A stretch of 64,000 nt of DNA, taken from positions 1 through 64,000 of the forward strand of contig CAJWBJ010000003.1 in NCBI GenBank assembly GCA_913020495.1. Reading direction: 5' to 3'. Under the pieces are notes generated by a model. That model made no database searches. It saw only the letters and a program-made list of their open reading frames with translations, and was not told where the DNA came from. The translations under genes were made by a program, and so were the position numbers. The DNA is from an uncultured Oleiphilus sp. Its GTDB lineage: Bacteria > Pseudomonadota > Gammaproteobacteria > Pseudomonadales > Oleiphilaceae. The stretch's first letter is position 1. Every line of letters starts with the position of its first letter. Positions 41,601 through 50,000 of this stretch are shown piece by piece.

Positions 41601-44600
41601 GCCATAACTCCAGTACAAGCGATATTTGTGATACGGCAATAAATCAACATTGGGTGTAAAACTTAAACGCGTATTGCCTTCACTTAGAGTTGTTTGCCCC
41701 TGAACCGGTTTATTCACAGTAAGGTCTTGTAGGTAGAAGGTAGCAGTAGATACAGATGTGGGTGCCACACGCTCATTTAAACGAACGCTTAATTCTATAT
41801 TTAAGGGAGCATCAATTGTATTGTGGGTTGGAGTGAAGCTTGTATACGCACCTTGCGTAGTGTCCGATTCAGCGCCTGTATTAAAACCAATAACGACTGC
41901 ACTAGGGATCAGGTTCCCACTTAAATCCTGAATATTGTCAATATCTAAGGTATAACTACTATCCGCAGTAAGCAGTTCGTTCGGTGTTAGAGTGACGGTA
42001 CGTCGGTCATTTGCAAGAACATGAGCCGTCGCTACATCAACTCCATCTAACTTGAGTTTTAATTTAGAGAGATAAAGTGCATTAATTGGTTCATCAAAAC
42101 GAACAATAAGCTTCGCATTTAAGGGTACATTCACATCACCATGGCTAATGTTCGTCACCTCAACAAGCGGTGCGTCACCATCTAACTCGAAAGAGGTTGT
42201 AAAGTATCTATATGTTCCAGATAAGTTATTCCCAAACAGATCCGTTATTTCTGAACTTAAATAAACACGATGCTGGCGCCCCACTAAAAATGCAGCATTT
42301 GGAACAAAGCTAATAACCGTTTTATCATCATTAACACTGATGATGCCCGGGATCTTCAGGCTATTCGCCAGGTCGATGACTACAAAACTCTCGTCCGTAA
42401 CTGTACCAGGGTTAATTGCTTCGCTCATTATTACTGTTAACGCGGCATTTACAGGCACATCCACCGCATTGTTTGTTGGGTTAATGTCAGCTATTTCTGG
42501 TCGCGTAGTATCAATCAAATTACCTGTTGTAAAGCCGAACTCCGTTGTATCATCAATCAGATTTCCAGCCATATCCCTAAGACCAATAAGCTTAACGGTG
42601 TGAGCAGTAAGGTCTGCCATTAATGCATCAGGAGTAAACAATAATTCGGTATTACTTGAGATTAGTTTCAAGTTGCCAGCAACGTCTGTCGTACCTTCTT
42701 TTAGTAAAGATAAACTGCCATTAGTGACGGACTTCGCTAACAAGGGCTCATTGAATTTAATACTAATAGAAGAATTTTCAGGTATTTCAGTCGCCCCATC
42801 AGCTGGATCAGTTTCAGAAATAATAGGTGATGTAATATCAGGGTTGAGAGGGTCTGTCTGGTTTAGAACCTCGGTATTATCCTCAATGCCATCATCGTCA
42901 GAATCTTTGTCGTTTGGATCAGTTCCTAAAGCAATTTCATCACCGTCAAGCAAACCATCACTATCTGAGTCTGGGTTTTCAGGGTCAGTAGAATAGGTAT
43001 CCACTTCTTCATTATCACCCAAGCCATCATCATCACCATCAGGCTGTACCGTCACGTTCACAAGTATTGTGTCGGCCGTATTTCCACCCAAGTCGGTTGC
43101 TGTGGCGGATACTTGAAGTAAGGCCAGACCACCCGTTACGGTATATGACAATTGATAAGGCGAAGTAGAATCCTGGAAAACCAATTCACCATTAATAAAG
43201 AAATCAACCTTCGCAACCGCAATATCATCATCGGCATTAGCACTAATCGTAAAACGGCGACCTTCAACAACAACCTGACCTTCAGTCGGTGTCGTTAAAG
43301 ATACCGTTGGTGAAACACCATTGTTATCATTGATATCTCTATATTGCGCGATGAAAAGCTTAGTATTTCCGCTTGTGCCATAATCGGCGCGAACGACATA
43401 ATTTTCTTCAGTAATATAGGCATAACTAGCATCTAGTGAAATCCCTGTACCCGCATAATCACCAAAACCTGATAGATTAATAGTACCTTGGAACACAGGA
43501 TTTGAAGGATCGAAAATATTAACGAAAGCAACCACATTCGGGAACAGTTGCTCTGCATAGAAAGCAAAGTCTCGAGTTAAATGTACATCTCTTGGCGCAA
43601 TCGTTGCCTGACCACCCTCGATAAAAGGCGATGCAGGATTAGAAATATTGACCACACGATAGCCCGATGAGTATGCCGCTACGTGTGCATAATCCCCATC
43701 TATAACCACATCCTTAGCTTGGCTAATATTAACACTGCCAATTCTCATAGGGCTTTGTTTATCCGTTACATCCAGGACAATTAAAGAATTATCAGCCACG
43801 ACCACTGACCGATCGCCTTCAATATCAATACCCCGAACAGTACCTAAACCTTGTAATGTAGCGACGCTCGTCAATTTGCTAGGTTCAGATATATCTACAA
43901 TTTCAATACCTGTACTGCCATTTGCAAGATAGGCATAATTAAAATCAACCTGAAGATCTTGAGTCACACCAGCCGTATCAAAAGAGCTAACGAGTGTTGG
44001 TGTGAGTGGGTCAGCAATATCAATCACTACTAGGCCTGATTCACCATCAGCTATGTAGACCAAGCTGCCAAGCACTTTTATGTCAATAGCCGTGCCGTCA
44101 GTATCTAAACTTGCGACAACTGTTGGTGCACTTCGATCAGAAACATCAACAACTTGCAGTCCTGCTGAACCCGCTGCGACGAAAGCATAATCACCATTCA
44201 CGTCGACATTATTGGCATAGCCAGGAATACTAACCGCTGATAGCGCTTTTGCTTCAAACTGTTTCACTAGTACGCTGACAGAGGTTTGTTTTCCATTGTT
44301 TGTCACAGTAACGACGGCATTCCCACCTTGCCCACCAAAAACCTTACCGTCAATAAGTCCAAAACTAGCAACTGATAAGTCACTTGAAGAATAATTCGTT
44401 CCGGTTGAGCTCGCGGTGAGATCTATTTCTGAACCATCAATTAACACCCCTTTAATCGCTAATTGAGCGCTAGTCTCACTATCTATCGCATTAAAGGTAA
44501 TAACGACACTTGAAGGACTTGAGCTGATTGACACCAACGCTGATGCCATATCCGTGTCTGCACTGTCATTAGGGTCTGACCCAACCACAATTTCCACAGC

Positions 44601-45419
44601 GTCGGATAAGCTATCTCCGTCAGAGTCAGCTAATAATGGGCTTGTGATAAAACCATCTTCACCCTCTATTAACTCCTCACCATCTTTAATGCCATCTTCA
44701 TCTGTATCTGCCACAAACGGATTTGTTCCAGCATCAAATTCCTCCAACGCACTAAGACCGTCATTGTCTTGGTCTTCAAACGCATCTATCGGGTCTGTAG
44801 GATCAAGGCCATTTAGTGTTTCATATTCATCAGGTATTCCATCGCCGTCAGCATCACCAAAACTAAACACATTGACACGTACAATACGGAGCACACCATC
44901 CTTTCGTATGGTCAAGATCCCCTCACCATTTCCTAAAGATGTGAGTAAGCCATTCTCACCAACTGAAAAAATTGCTGAATTTGAGGAAATATAGTTTGCA
45001 CCGTTTTCTTGGCTAGCCGCAGCGGTTGTGCCATCACTAAATAAGATTTGAGCATTGATCTGGATGAGTTCATTAATTCCAAAAACATTAATAGGTTCTT
45101 GCAAACCATTTAATAAAATTTCTTTTGGAATACCCTGTTCTTTTGTTTTGAACTCTCCAACATTGGTAGACTGGTTATTGGTAACCGAGAAATAATCAGT
45201 TTGTGCACTTATCGTCTTATCTTCTCGCACACAGGTTGCCCGAGCACGGATTAGTCCCATATTAGAAGGCACATTTGGAAGCGTAAAGTCACCATTCCCA
45301 GTAGCCGAAACGGTTCTATTTAAAACATTAATTACACACGTATCATCAAGCTCAAACTCTTCTGCAAATACGAATGTAGGTAAAAACAATAGTATGAATA
45401 GCAGCTTTTTTATATACAT
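33606..45419 (-). CDS. Giant (~3,940 aa) exported Ig-like repeat protein with LVIVD and TSP3 repeats
   Basis: Signal peptide from MYIKKLLFILLFLPTFVFAEE (start 45419; ORF track starts at 45446); ~110-aa repeats of the form P-x-NGATDVPLNxxLxVxFSExIDPxT...DLAGNxL...FTTG (Big_5-like); SGLQVVDVSDRSAP-type LVIVD repeats; DSDGDSLSDAVE-type TSP3 repeats. Confidence 0.9.
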   Translation of the reverse strand: MYIKKLLFILLFLPTFVFAEEFELDDTCVINVLNRTVSATGNGDFTLPNVPSNMGLIRARATCVREDKTISAQTDYFSVTNNQSTNVGEFKTKEQGIPKEILLNGLQEPINVFGINELIQINAQILFSDGTTAAASQENGANYISSNSAIFSVGENGLLTSLGNGEGILTIRKDGVLRIVRVNVFSFGDADGDGIPDEYETLNGLDPTDPIDAFEDQDNDGLSALEEFDAGTNPFVADTDEDGIKDGEELIEGEDGFITSPLLADSDGDSLSDAVEIVVGSDPNDSADTDMASALVSISSSPSSVVITFNAIDSETSAQLAIKGVLIDGSEIDLTASSTGTNYSSSDLSVASFGLIDGKVFGGQGGNAVVTVTNNGKQTSVSVLVKQFEAKALSAVSIPGYANNVDVNGDYAFVAAGSAGLQVVDVSDRSAPTVVASLDTDGTAIDIKVLGSLVYIADGESGLVVIDIADPLTPTLVSSFDTAGVTQDLQVDFNYAYLANGSTGIEIVDISEPSKLTSVATLQGLGTVRGIDIEGDRSVVVADNSLIVLDVTDKQSPMRIGSVNISQAKDVVIDGDYAHVAAYSSGYRVVNISNPASPFIEGGQATIAPRDVHLTRDFAFYAEQLFPNVVAFVNIFDPSNPVFQGTINLSGFGDYAGTGISLDASYAYITEENYVVRADYGTSGNTKLFIAQYRDINDNNGVSPTVSLTTPTEGQVVVEGRRFTISANADDDIAVAKVDFFINGELVFQDSTSPYQLSYTVTGGLALLQVSATATDLGGNTADTILVNVTVQPDGDDDGLGDNEEVDTYSTDPENPDSDSDGLLDGDEIALGTDPNDKDSDDDGIEDNTEVLNQTDPLNPDITSPIISETDPADGATEIPENSSISIKFNEPLLAKSVTNGSLSLLKEGTTDVAGNLKLISSNTELLFTPDALMADLTAHTVKLIGLRDMAGNLIDDTTEFGFTTGNLIDTTRPEIADINPTNNAVDVPVNAALTVIMSEAINPGTVTDESFVVIDLANSLKIPGIISVNDDKTVISFVPNAAFLVGRQHRVYLSSEITDLFGNNLSGTYRYFTTSFELDGDAPLVEVTNISHGDVNVPLNAKLIVRFDEPINALYLSKLKLKLDGVDVATAHVLANDRRTVTLTPNELLTADSSYTLDIDNIQDLSGNLIPSAVVIGFNTGAESDTTQGAYTSFTPTHNTIDAPLNIELSVRLNERVAPTSVSTATFYLQDLTVNKPVQGQTTLSEGNTRLSFTPNVDLLPYHKYRLYWSYGTFLLDLAGNRIGSYHYTDFTTSDSAVGTSLTVVPSFVDGAAEMPLNTRLVLNSERLLSPLCVSDTVATLTGGASPLTLDAALLSQYQLALTVPENLLASTSYQLTVTGVCDYSGNELAAYTITFTTGTDTEADTAYPRVSTVSPLNTAIDVAANSNVVITFDEIVDPHTLASIEVRVNGLTGNVAGDFTASGNVVTFTPLDPFPGEQRINVYVSKVADFSGNAYTSRQFSSYFTTAPNLDNQVPTVVSVSPADNSLDINPSQPVVITFSESLDSSTLNNTHFVYWANGALITPTVYRSTDNRTVTLNASLPSESLVTLIVTNNVKDLSGNVLADFTSIFTTGVADTDRQRPSIVRQYPTNGATQITDKIVLYSNERLDSNSITDAFHIAQNGILISGTTTISVDGQVIEFVPDNTFESNALVHIYLQSTATDLSDNALYNYQTYFRTPAEVGDLIGVRPTPVIYSPTNGSTDIPLNPKLQVRYNEILDASTVNDTNVMLLDANGITVDATVNLAADGMTIMIAPVSLLIQNAYYYVRVTDGVADTEGDASYYYSGLFGFTTGETAVEDTQSPTVLMMSPANGSTNVPLNAQYYVRVNERLNPLSFPVDAGLNVMFSANDKEVSYAPVDIILPMDSEVTESVPTMTDIAGNQITTFSTTFNTANSINLDRVSIIKNSPISGATDVAVNTSMAVKLSTAIDPVSITSDGVYLRDSENNTVVAATVNLAPDGKTITIIPDEALKVGRRYYYYIYYLRDLAGNSTYNNSYYFDTSFETDSTAPVIEGISLVDGQIDIPTNMQLRIRFNEPINNVSFFEGEQVFIEDANNVRVPFNTSLDASQTELLLIPAQVLAPNSNYSLTIQDITDRSGNALATSTNIQFTTASSIDNQIGVYTDFTPKNGTTNAPLNIALRVRLSERIDPLTMNASSFYLQDLTLNKKVVGVSTLSENDTHLSFVPNVDLLPYHKYRLYWSYGTFLLDLAGNRVGSYHYTDFTTGDTAVEASLSVEPSFVDGATEMPLNTRLVLHSEQLLSSLCADDTIATLTGGASPLTLDAVLLNQYQLALTVPEDLLASTAYQINITGVCDYAGNQLPEYTIAFTTGTGTEADTAYPRVSTVSPVNTAIDIAANSNVVITFDEAVDPHTLTSIEIRVNGLTGNVAGDFTVSGNVVTFTPLDPFPGEQRINVYVSKVADFSGNAYTSRQFSSYFTTAPNIDNQVPTVVSVSPADASLDVRPNQPVVITFSESLDSSTVNNNHFFFWVNGSLIQPSVYRSTDNRTVTLNASLPSETIVTLIVTNEVKDLSGNNLADFASIFTTGVVDTDTQRPSIVRQYPANGATQKTEKIVLYSNERLDSASITNAFYVVQNGVPISGSTSVLVNGQVIEFVPDNTFESNALIHIYLQSTATDLSGNALYNYKTTFTTPAEVGDLIGVRPTPVIYSPTNSSADIPLNPKLQVRYNEILDATTVNDTNVLLLDANGVAVDAAVNLAADGVTITIEAVSLLAQNAYYYVRVTDGVMDTEGDASYYYSGLFGFTTGETAVEDTQSPTVLMMSPADGSNNVPLNAKYYVRVDERLNPLSFPSNAGLNVTFAANDREISYSPITINLPKDSAVTENVPSVTDIAGNQIVAFSSTFNTANNILLDRASVIQNTPVSGATDVAVSTYITAKLSAEVDPVSITESGVYLRDTVDNTTVAASVSLSNDGTTITLVPDDALTLGQRYYYYIYYLRDLAGNSINNNSFYFDTALVSDSTAPTIEAISLIDGQTGLPTNSKIRIRFDEPINKVSLFEGEQVFIEDAGSTRIPFNMSLNASQTELILTPTQVLSANTTYSLTVQDVEDRSSNVLASPVNIDFTTGDGIDHLTGSILFASPFTAAVNVPVNTLIEASLSEAMDPETLTSDSFYLYDNTDAVVVAGVLGLSENNTRITLTPTANLTADHEYSIFASYNYASGINFLLDHAGNIIGRTYAALSTFTAGSGSDTAIPAIEGQSIADGLTDVPTNARFVVKFDADINLISVGDSITLEDQSNVPQAFTWAYDKALTLLRVTPTNALDANTTFTFSLNGTEDFAGNQIVSAFSTSFSTGASTDTTQGSIIERAPLSNATNVPIDTKIEFLLDEPIDPLSLNSTSFRVNDKTDAAYDVTGTLSLSVNNTKVTFTPSTNLDASHEYEVYISYRYYNDENAYLKDYVGNRVGYHTAIAMNFTTGTDVDSSAPLVSSTSVIEGQTGVPINARFVIEFDEDINHITLVNNITLKDDLNTVFDFSWSYNAGLRLITLLPDTDLSTNTAYTITINGVEDYTGNQMTTAVTTSFTTGTESDTSQGSIALISPINGASLVPTNTLIEVLLSEAIDPLSLNATSFRVYDRTDTAYDVTGTLSLSEANTKISFVPTSELDATHEYELYLSYRYFNDENAYLHDYSGNRVGYSTAFAIKFTVAEVADTTAPTVNALSLADAQVDVPLNARLVLEFDEAVNTVSLANSLNLKDDLDVQQPMSWIFNPGLSLYNLIPDAELDASTLYTLTVNGTEDYAGNVQTPAFVSTFTTSAVTDTAEGTILTDFPLNDATGVLANTTIEVTLSEAIDPLSLSSTSFRVYDRTDTAYDVTGTLALSDGNTKVTFTPSSDLDAGHVYEVYVSYRYFNDENAYLHDFSGNRVGYHTSYASKFTVAP
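36019..41850 (-). repeat. Tandem duplication of a 2,916-bp (972-aa) coding block inside the giant gene
   Basis: ATGTGCCATA at 38681 and 41597; ACTCACGACTGTTGGCACCTGGTTATCAA at 37941 and 40857; CGCACATAATAGTATGCATTTTG at 37075 and 39991: each pair exactly 2,916 bp apart. Boundaries approximate. Confidence 0.93.
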
Positions 45420-45477
45420 GATTAAAATTCCATCTAATTTAAACATCTAACTAGCTATAACGATCACTTTATATAAA

Positions 45478-45960
45478 TCAATAGTCGACTTTCTTCTTAA
45501 TAATTAATTCTGGCTTTGCTTTTTCTATCGCTTTCAAAACCTTATGTGGCGATAAACCAAATATGGCAGGAATCAAATAATCCTCGCCTTTTTTACAATT
45601 AATCCAATAGTCAACGTAATTATCTCTTGTCATTGATCTGATTTTCTCAACCTGATCAATGTCTTCAATTCGTATGGTATAGCCGTCACCATCAGGCAAT
45701 AAACACCTAACTATTTCTTGGTCAACGTAATACTCAAGACGCCCGTTTTTTAATAGGTTAGGAATAACAAGAAAAATCCACATTCCTATAAAAACAGCCG
45801 CTAAAACGCCATAAATTATTAATTGTTCATTCGCCTTAATATTTGGTAAAAAGTTAAGACAAAACAGACTAATTAATAATACTGCAACCGAGACAAATGC
45901 ATTCTTGAACGCCTCAGATCGCTTTGAGCGAACATAATTAAATATCACATTAGTCAACAC
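45478..45960 (-). CDS. Membrane protein with possible PH-like domain, unknown function
   Basis: Two TMs then short soluble domain (YYVDQEIVRCLLPDGDGYTIRIEDIDQVEKIRS). Confidence 0.55.
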   Translation of the reverse strand: MLTNVIFNYVRSKRSEAFKNAFVSVAVLLISLFCLNFLPNIKANEQLIIYGVLAAVFIGMWIFLVIPNLLKNGRLEYYVDQEIVRCLLPDGDGYTIRIEDIDQVEKIRSMTRDNYVDYWINCKKGEDYLIPAIFGLSPHKVLKAIEKAKPELIIKKKVDY

Positions 45961-45977
45961 TATCCACCTTCAATCTG

Positions 45978-47060
45978 TTATGAATTACCAACAAACAATA
46001 AAGGAAACTGATTCCTTAAATGCTGTACGAAAAATGGCGTCATAATACTTTGCGCAGCACCACCCCCAAAATACTCCCAGTCGAAATAACTCTTTCCATT
46101 AGACTTAATTAATGGAAGAAGGAATAAGGATTTTTCGCCATTAGCCGTATTAACCAAATAAACAGATACATCATTTTGTCCATCTGAAATTTGATACAAC
46201 CGGGTAAATTCACCGTCATGGAACAAATTTAAAAAAGGATCACTTGTCATATACGCTAAGCGATCGATGTCAGAGACCTTAACAACAGGAACCAAACTGT
46301 AAGCATCCATATTTTTCGAACACGTACCAACAAAATCATTCATCAAAACAACTGATTCAGTTTTGGCGGGGCTTTGTGCTTTTTGCTTTAGAAGCCTTTC
46401 TTTACAATCTGAAAAGTCCTTAACAATGCCTAGCTTTTTACCCTTACCTAAGGGCTCAACCGGTGTATTGATAAAAACCGTTAAAGGGTTAATTTTTTTG
46501 TTGATACTAGCAGTCGGGTAAACAGGAAAAGAGGCTGTTTTTTTAGATGGGCAGGTTTTGCCATTCCACCCTGAAAATCGATACTGCTCGAAAAAGCGTA
46601 AAATTTGATCCTCAGCAACAGCAGGTCGATCGAACACATCACTTACTTGGCAAGCATATTTTGTACAGAAAAAACCTTGCACCATCCGTGCAGTTTGGCC
46701 TTGATATTCATACTCGATTAACGAGACCACATAATCGCCCCACTTAAAACTATCACCAAATGTAGTTTTGGTAATTGCATTATAAAGCGAGAACTTATCA
46801 GGTGTTTGTCTTAAGGCCTTTTGAAGACTTGCATCGCTAGAGTCATACTTTGAATACGTTGACATGATGCCTTTGATATCATCCTTTTTAGCGTACTTTA
46901 TAAAAGCAGAAAATACTTCCTTCGACTTACTGACTTGTTCTTGTTCAGCAGTCACCAGCTTCATGCTGATATCACCCGCAGCGGTCAGTGGTAAACAGAC
47001 TTCTTTGGCATCCGAAAATGGTGCCAAACAGATCAAGATTATCGACAAAGTATATTTCAT
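45978..47060 (-). CDS. Exported protein of unknown function
   Basis: Signal peptide MKYTLSIILICLAPFSDAKE from ATG at 47060; ORF-track start 47216 would overlap the upstream gene. Confidence 0.65.
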   Translation of the reverse strand: MKYTLSIILICLAPFSDAKEVCLPLTAAGDISMKLVTAEQEQVSKSKEVFSAFIKYAKKDDIKGIMSTYSKYDSSDASLQKALRQTPDKFSLYNAITKTTFGDSFKWGDYVVSLIEYEYQGQTARMVQGFFCTKYACQVSDVFDRPAVAEDQILRFFEQYRFSGWNGKTCPSKKTASFPVYPTASINKKINPLTVFINTPVEPLGKGKKLGIVKDFSDCKERLLKQKAQSPAKTESVVLMNDFVGTCSKNMDAYSLVPVVKVSDIDRLAYMTSDPFLNLFHDGEFTRLYQISDGQNDVSVYLVNTANGEKSLFLLPLIKSNGKSYFDWEYFGGGAAQSIMTPFFVQHLRNQFPLLFVGNS

Positions 47061-47085
47061 AAATACCCTCTTATGTCCTAAGCAA

Positions 47086-50000
47086 TTAGTTACATCCTGC
47101 ACCCCAAGCCCCTCCTGCATAAAATATGATTGGATCTGTTGAGCCAGACATAGTCCACTTCTTAAACAAAAATTCGAAACTAATAGAACCCTTTGCCGCA
47201 CCTGAGACAGGGTCAAGTGTTAACCCTAAACAATTAGTTCCACATTGTGGGCCGGATACTCGCTTCAAACCGATATTACCTTTAACGGTTAATGCAATAG
47301 ACCCTTTACCGCTTACGGCAACAATTGTTGTACTGTCTTTACATTTTGGATCCGTACAATCGACCAACGATACAGACAGGTCAACCTGAGGCCCAATTAA
47401 GGCATTAAATGTCGAACCAAGGAAGAAGTCACCACAGTCTTCACCTGGACAATCGATATCAAGGTAGTTCGTCTCGCCTCTTGCATCCACCTCAATGGTT
47501 GCACCAGCAGCAGTGATAAAGATCTTTCCTTTAACTGAGAAACCAATAAAGCTGGTAGGTTTTTTAGGGAACTTATGAGCAACCCCCAAGTTAGGAATGG
47601 TGGCTTGTACGACACCTTTTATACCTGCAGCCCCGCTAAACTTTCTATACGGCTGAGGCCCAGGAGTTTCACAATTTTTGCAGCATTTCTCGCCAGTCTC
47701 TAGAGACATATCTATGAATGGTTTTAACTCTGCTGTAAATATGGGCGAGGCATCCAAGGCATCAGGGAAGGAGGTCAAAGCATTCAAAACGAAGTCTGGC
47801 GCTGTACTCTCAAACTTTTGCGTGACACTGCTTGCTTCACAATGATTCCCACATTGCCCTCCTTTACAGGTATAACATTTCTGTTGGTCAGTGCCATCTC
47901 CACAAGTCGTTGTATCTGCCGCATCTTTTAAACTACCTTCACCACAAAGCTTACACTGGTTAGCAGGGTTCTTTTGAACCTCTGAGGTTTCATCTTTAGG
48001 GTTAAAGCCCCCACCACACAATAGCTCTTTACAGTCATCAGGTTTCTGATCCTGTAAAACAATTGTTTCATCAATATCCAGTGCACCATCTTTACATGTT
48101 CCGCATTCACTAGGTGGTGTATCGCTATTATCGGGCGTACTGCCACTACACAATTCCTTTTGACAGTTTCCGACAGACTGATTCTCAGCAGGTCGCGAAG
48201 GTACAAGCTCACACCCTCCTGGACACCCTTCAGTTTTGTTATAACAATAACCACAACCAGCCCCACTCTGACAACACCCTGAACCAGCAGGCTGCGAGCC
48301 ACAATGCCAACCAGCCTTAACAACTCCGACACCAGGATTTGAAGCAACGAGCGCACCATCCTCACTAACAGTGCCTAAACCTATTGCAACAAACTCTTCT
48401 AAGTCATGATCATAAGAATACATTTCAACTTGAGCGCCGATAGGATGTGCATCTACATTTGGAAGCGTTAATCTTGCGGGAGGGTCAAATGTTGCCCCAG
48501 TTGGTTGAATGGTCACAATAAATTGCGGCTGCATGCCGTTAGGTGGCGCCATCGGTACTTTCGAGGAATTGACAGGAGTTGCCGATATTAACCCCTCTTT
48601 AGAACCATCAGGAAAAGTCACAGAGCCTTTGGATATTTCTAACTTAAAACCAGGGAATTCATCAAGCTCTAGAGAAGCATCCTCAAGGCCGGCATACACC
48701 GCATTTTCAGTGTCAATTTTAACCATGTAAATAGGTGCAGACAGAGGGTTATCAACCCCAGAGATCGTCACAAGATTATAACTTAGCGAGGGAAATTCAC
48801 CCTCTATGGTGGTCGTCGAGCCATCAGCAATTAAATGAACAGGGCCGACAGGAACCTCTGTTATCTCAAACTGTCCCTGTGCATCCGTCACAGCCTGCCT
48901 TACTGAACCTTCAATTCGTACGGTCACATTTGGGATAGGCCCGTCTTGATTATCTAAAACAACGCCACTAATTTTTGTATCCCCAGCAGCTTTAGGTTCA
49001 AATGCGGTTGCTGAAAATCCTGAAGTGATTGTTTCCCCTTCTGGTCCGTCGATTAATGTCACGAGCACTCGCTGTGCATCAAGGCCCGTTAAAGTGCCTA
49101 GTGTAAACTCTGCTGTGGCTCGACCGTCACTATCAGTTTGCGACTCAAAACTCGCCTCACCATTTGAAAAAAGTCCGCCACCGATTGTGCTTGAAAATTC
49201 TACACGTGCGCCTTCAACAACATTCGCCCCTGCATCTGTCACTGAAACGATAAAGGCTTCAGGTAATAACTGCCCGACCGCTCCTCGCTGATTGTTTCCA
49301 GAGTTAACACTTAATTTATTTCCAACGCCCCCTGTTGCCGAAGCCTCAATCACTACTTGATTTTCGTAACCTACAACCGCTGCACGCACTTTATGGTTCG
49401 CAGTACCAACACGAGTACCCACTGCGAAAGAAGTAGCGGCAAGCCCACTAACATCCGTGTCGACAACAATTGCTCGCCCTTCTTTTTCTGTGCCAACACC
49501 AACAGATCCAGAACCCTGTATGACTCTAAATACTACCGTCTCACCTTCAACCGGATTATCATCTTGGTCTAGCACCTTGACCTGCAAAGACTCTAAAAGA
49601 GTTTCATTGATTTTAGCTGATTGGCCTTTACCACTCACCACGGCAAGAGAACGACCAACAGGTATGACGTATTCAAGAGAAATGGTTTCACTCTCGGTAT
49701 TTCCAACTTGGTCAGCCCCTGTCACGACAACCGCATTTGCGCCTTCGTCTAAAGTAATCTCTGCTGAGTAACTACGATTTGAAATGGTGGCAGCTATCCC
49801 GTTAACCGTCACATTAGACTGTTCTTCCTCAATTGTGCCTCGCACAATATCGTTAATAAGCCCTGTTACTGTTATTTGCGATTCATAGACCTTGTCACCG
49901 TCAAAATGTGATTCTATTGTGACATGAGGGGGGGTCGCATCAAGCGAGACTGAAATGATATCCGTTATAACCCGAGTCCCCAGAACTGCTCGAGCTTCAA

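Noticed and set aside
34554-44994. Plus-strand ORFs (64-146 aa) antisense to the giant gene
   Set aside because: They are shadows of a long, low-complexity repeat ORF (Ser/Thr/Val-rich frames); no start context or recognisable domain.
47060-47216. N-terminal extension of the 45978 ORF
   Set aside because: Would overlap the upstream lipoprotein gene; a good signal peptide begins at MKYTLS (47060).
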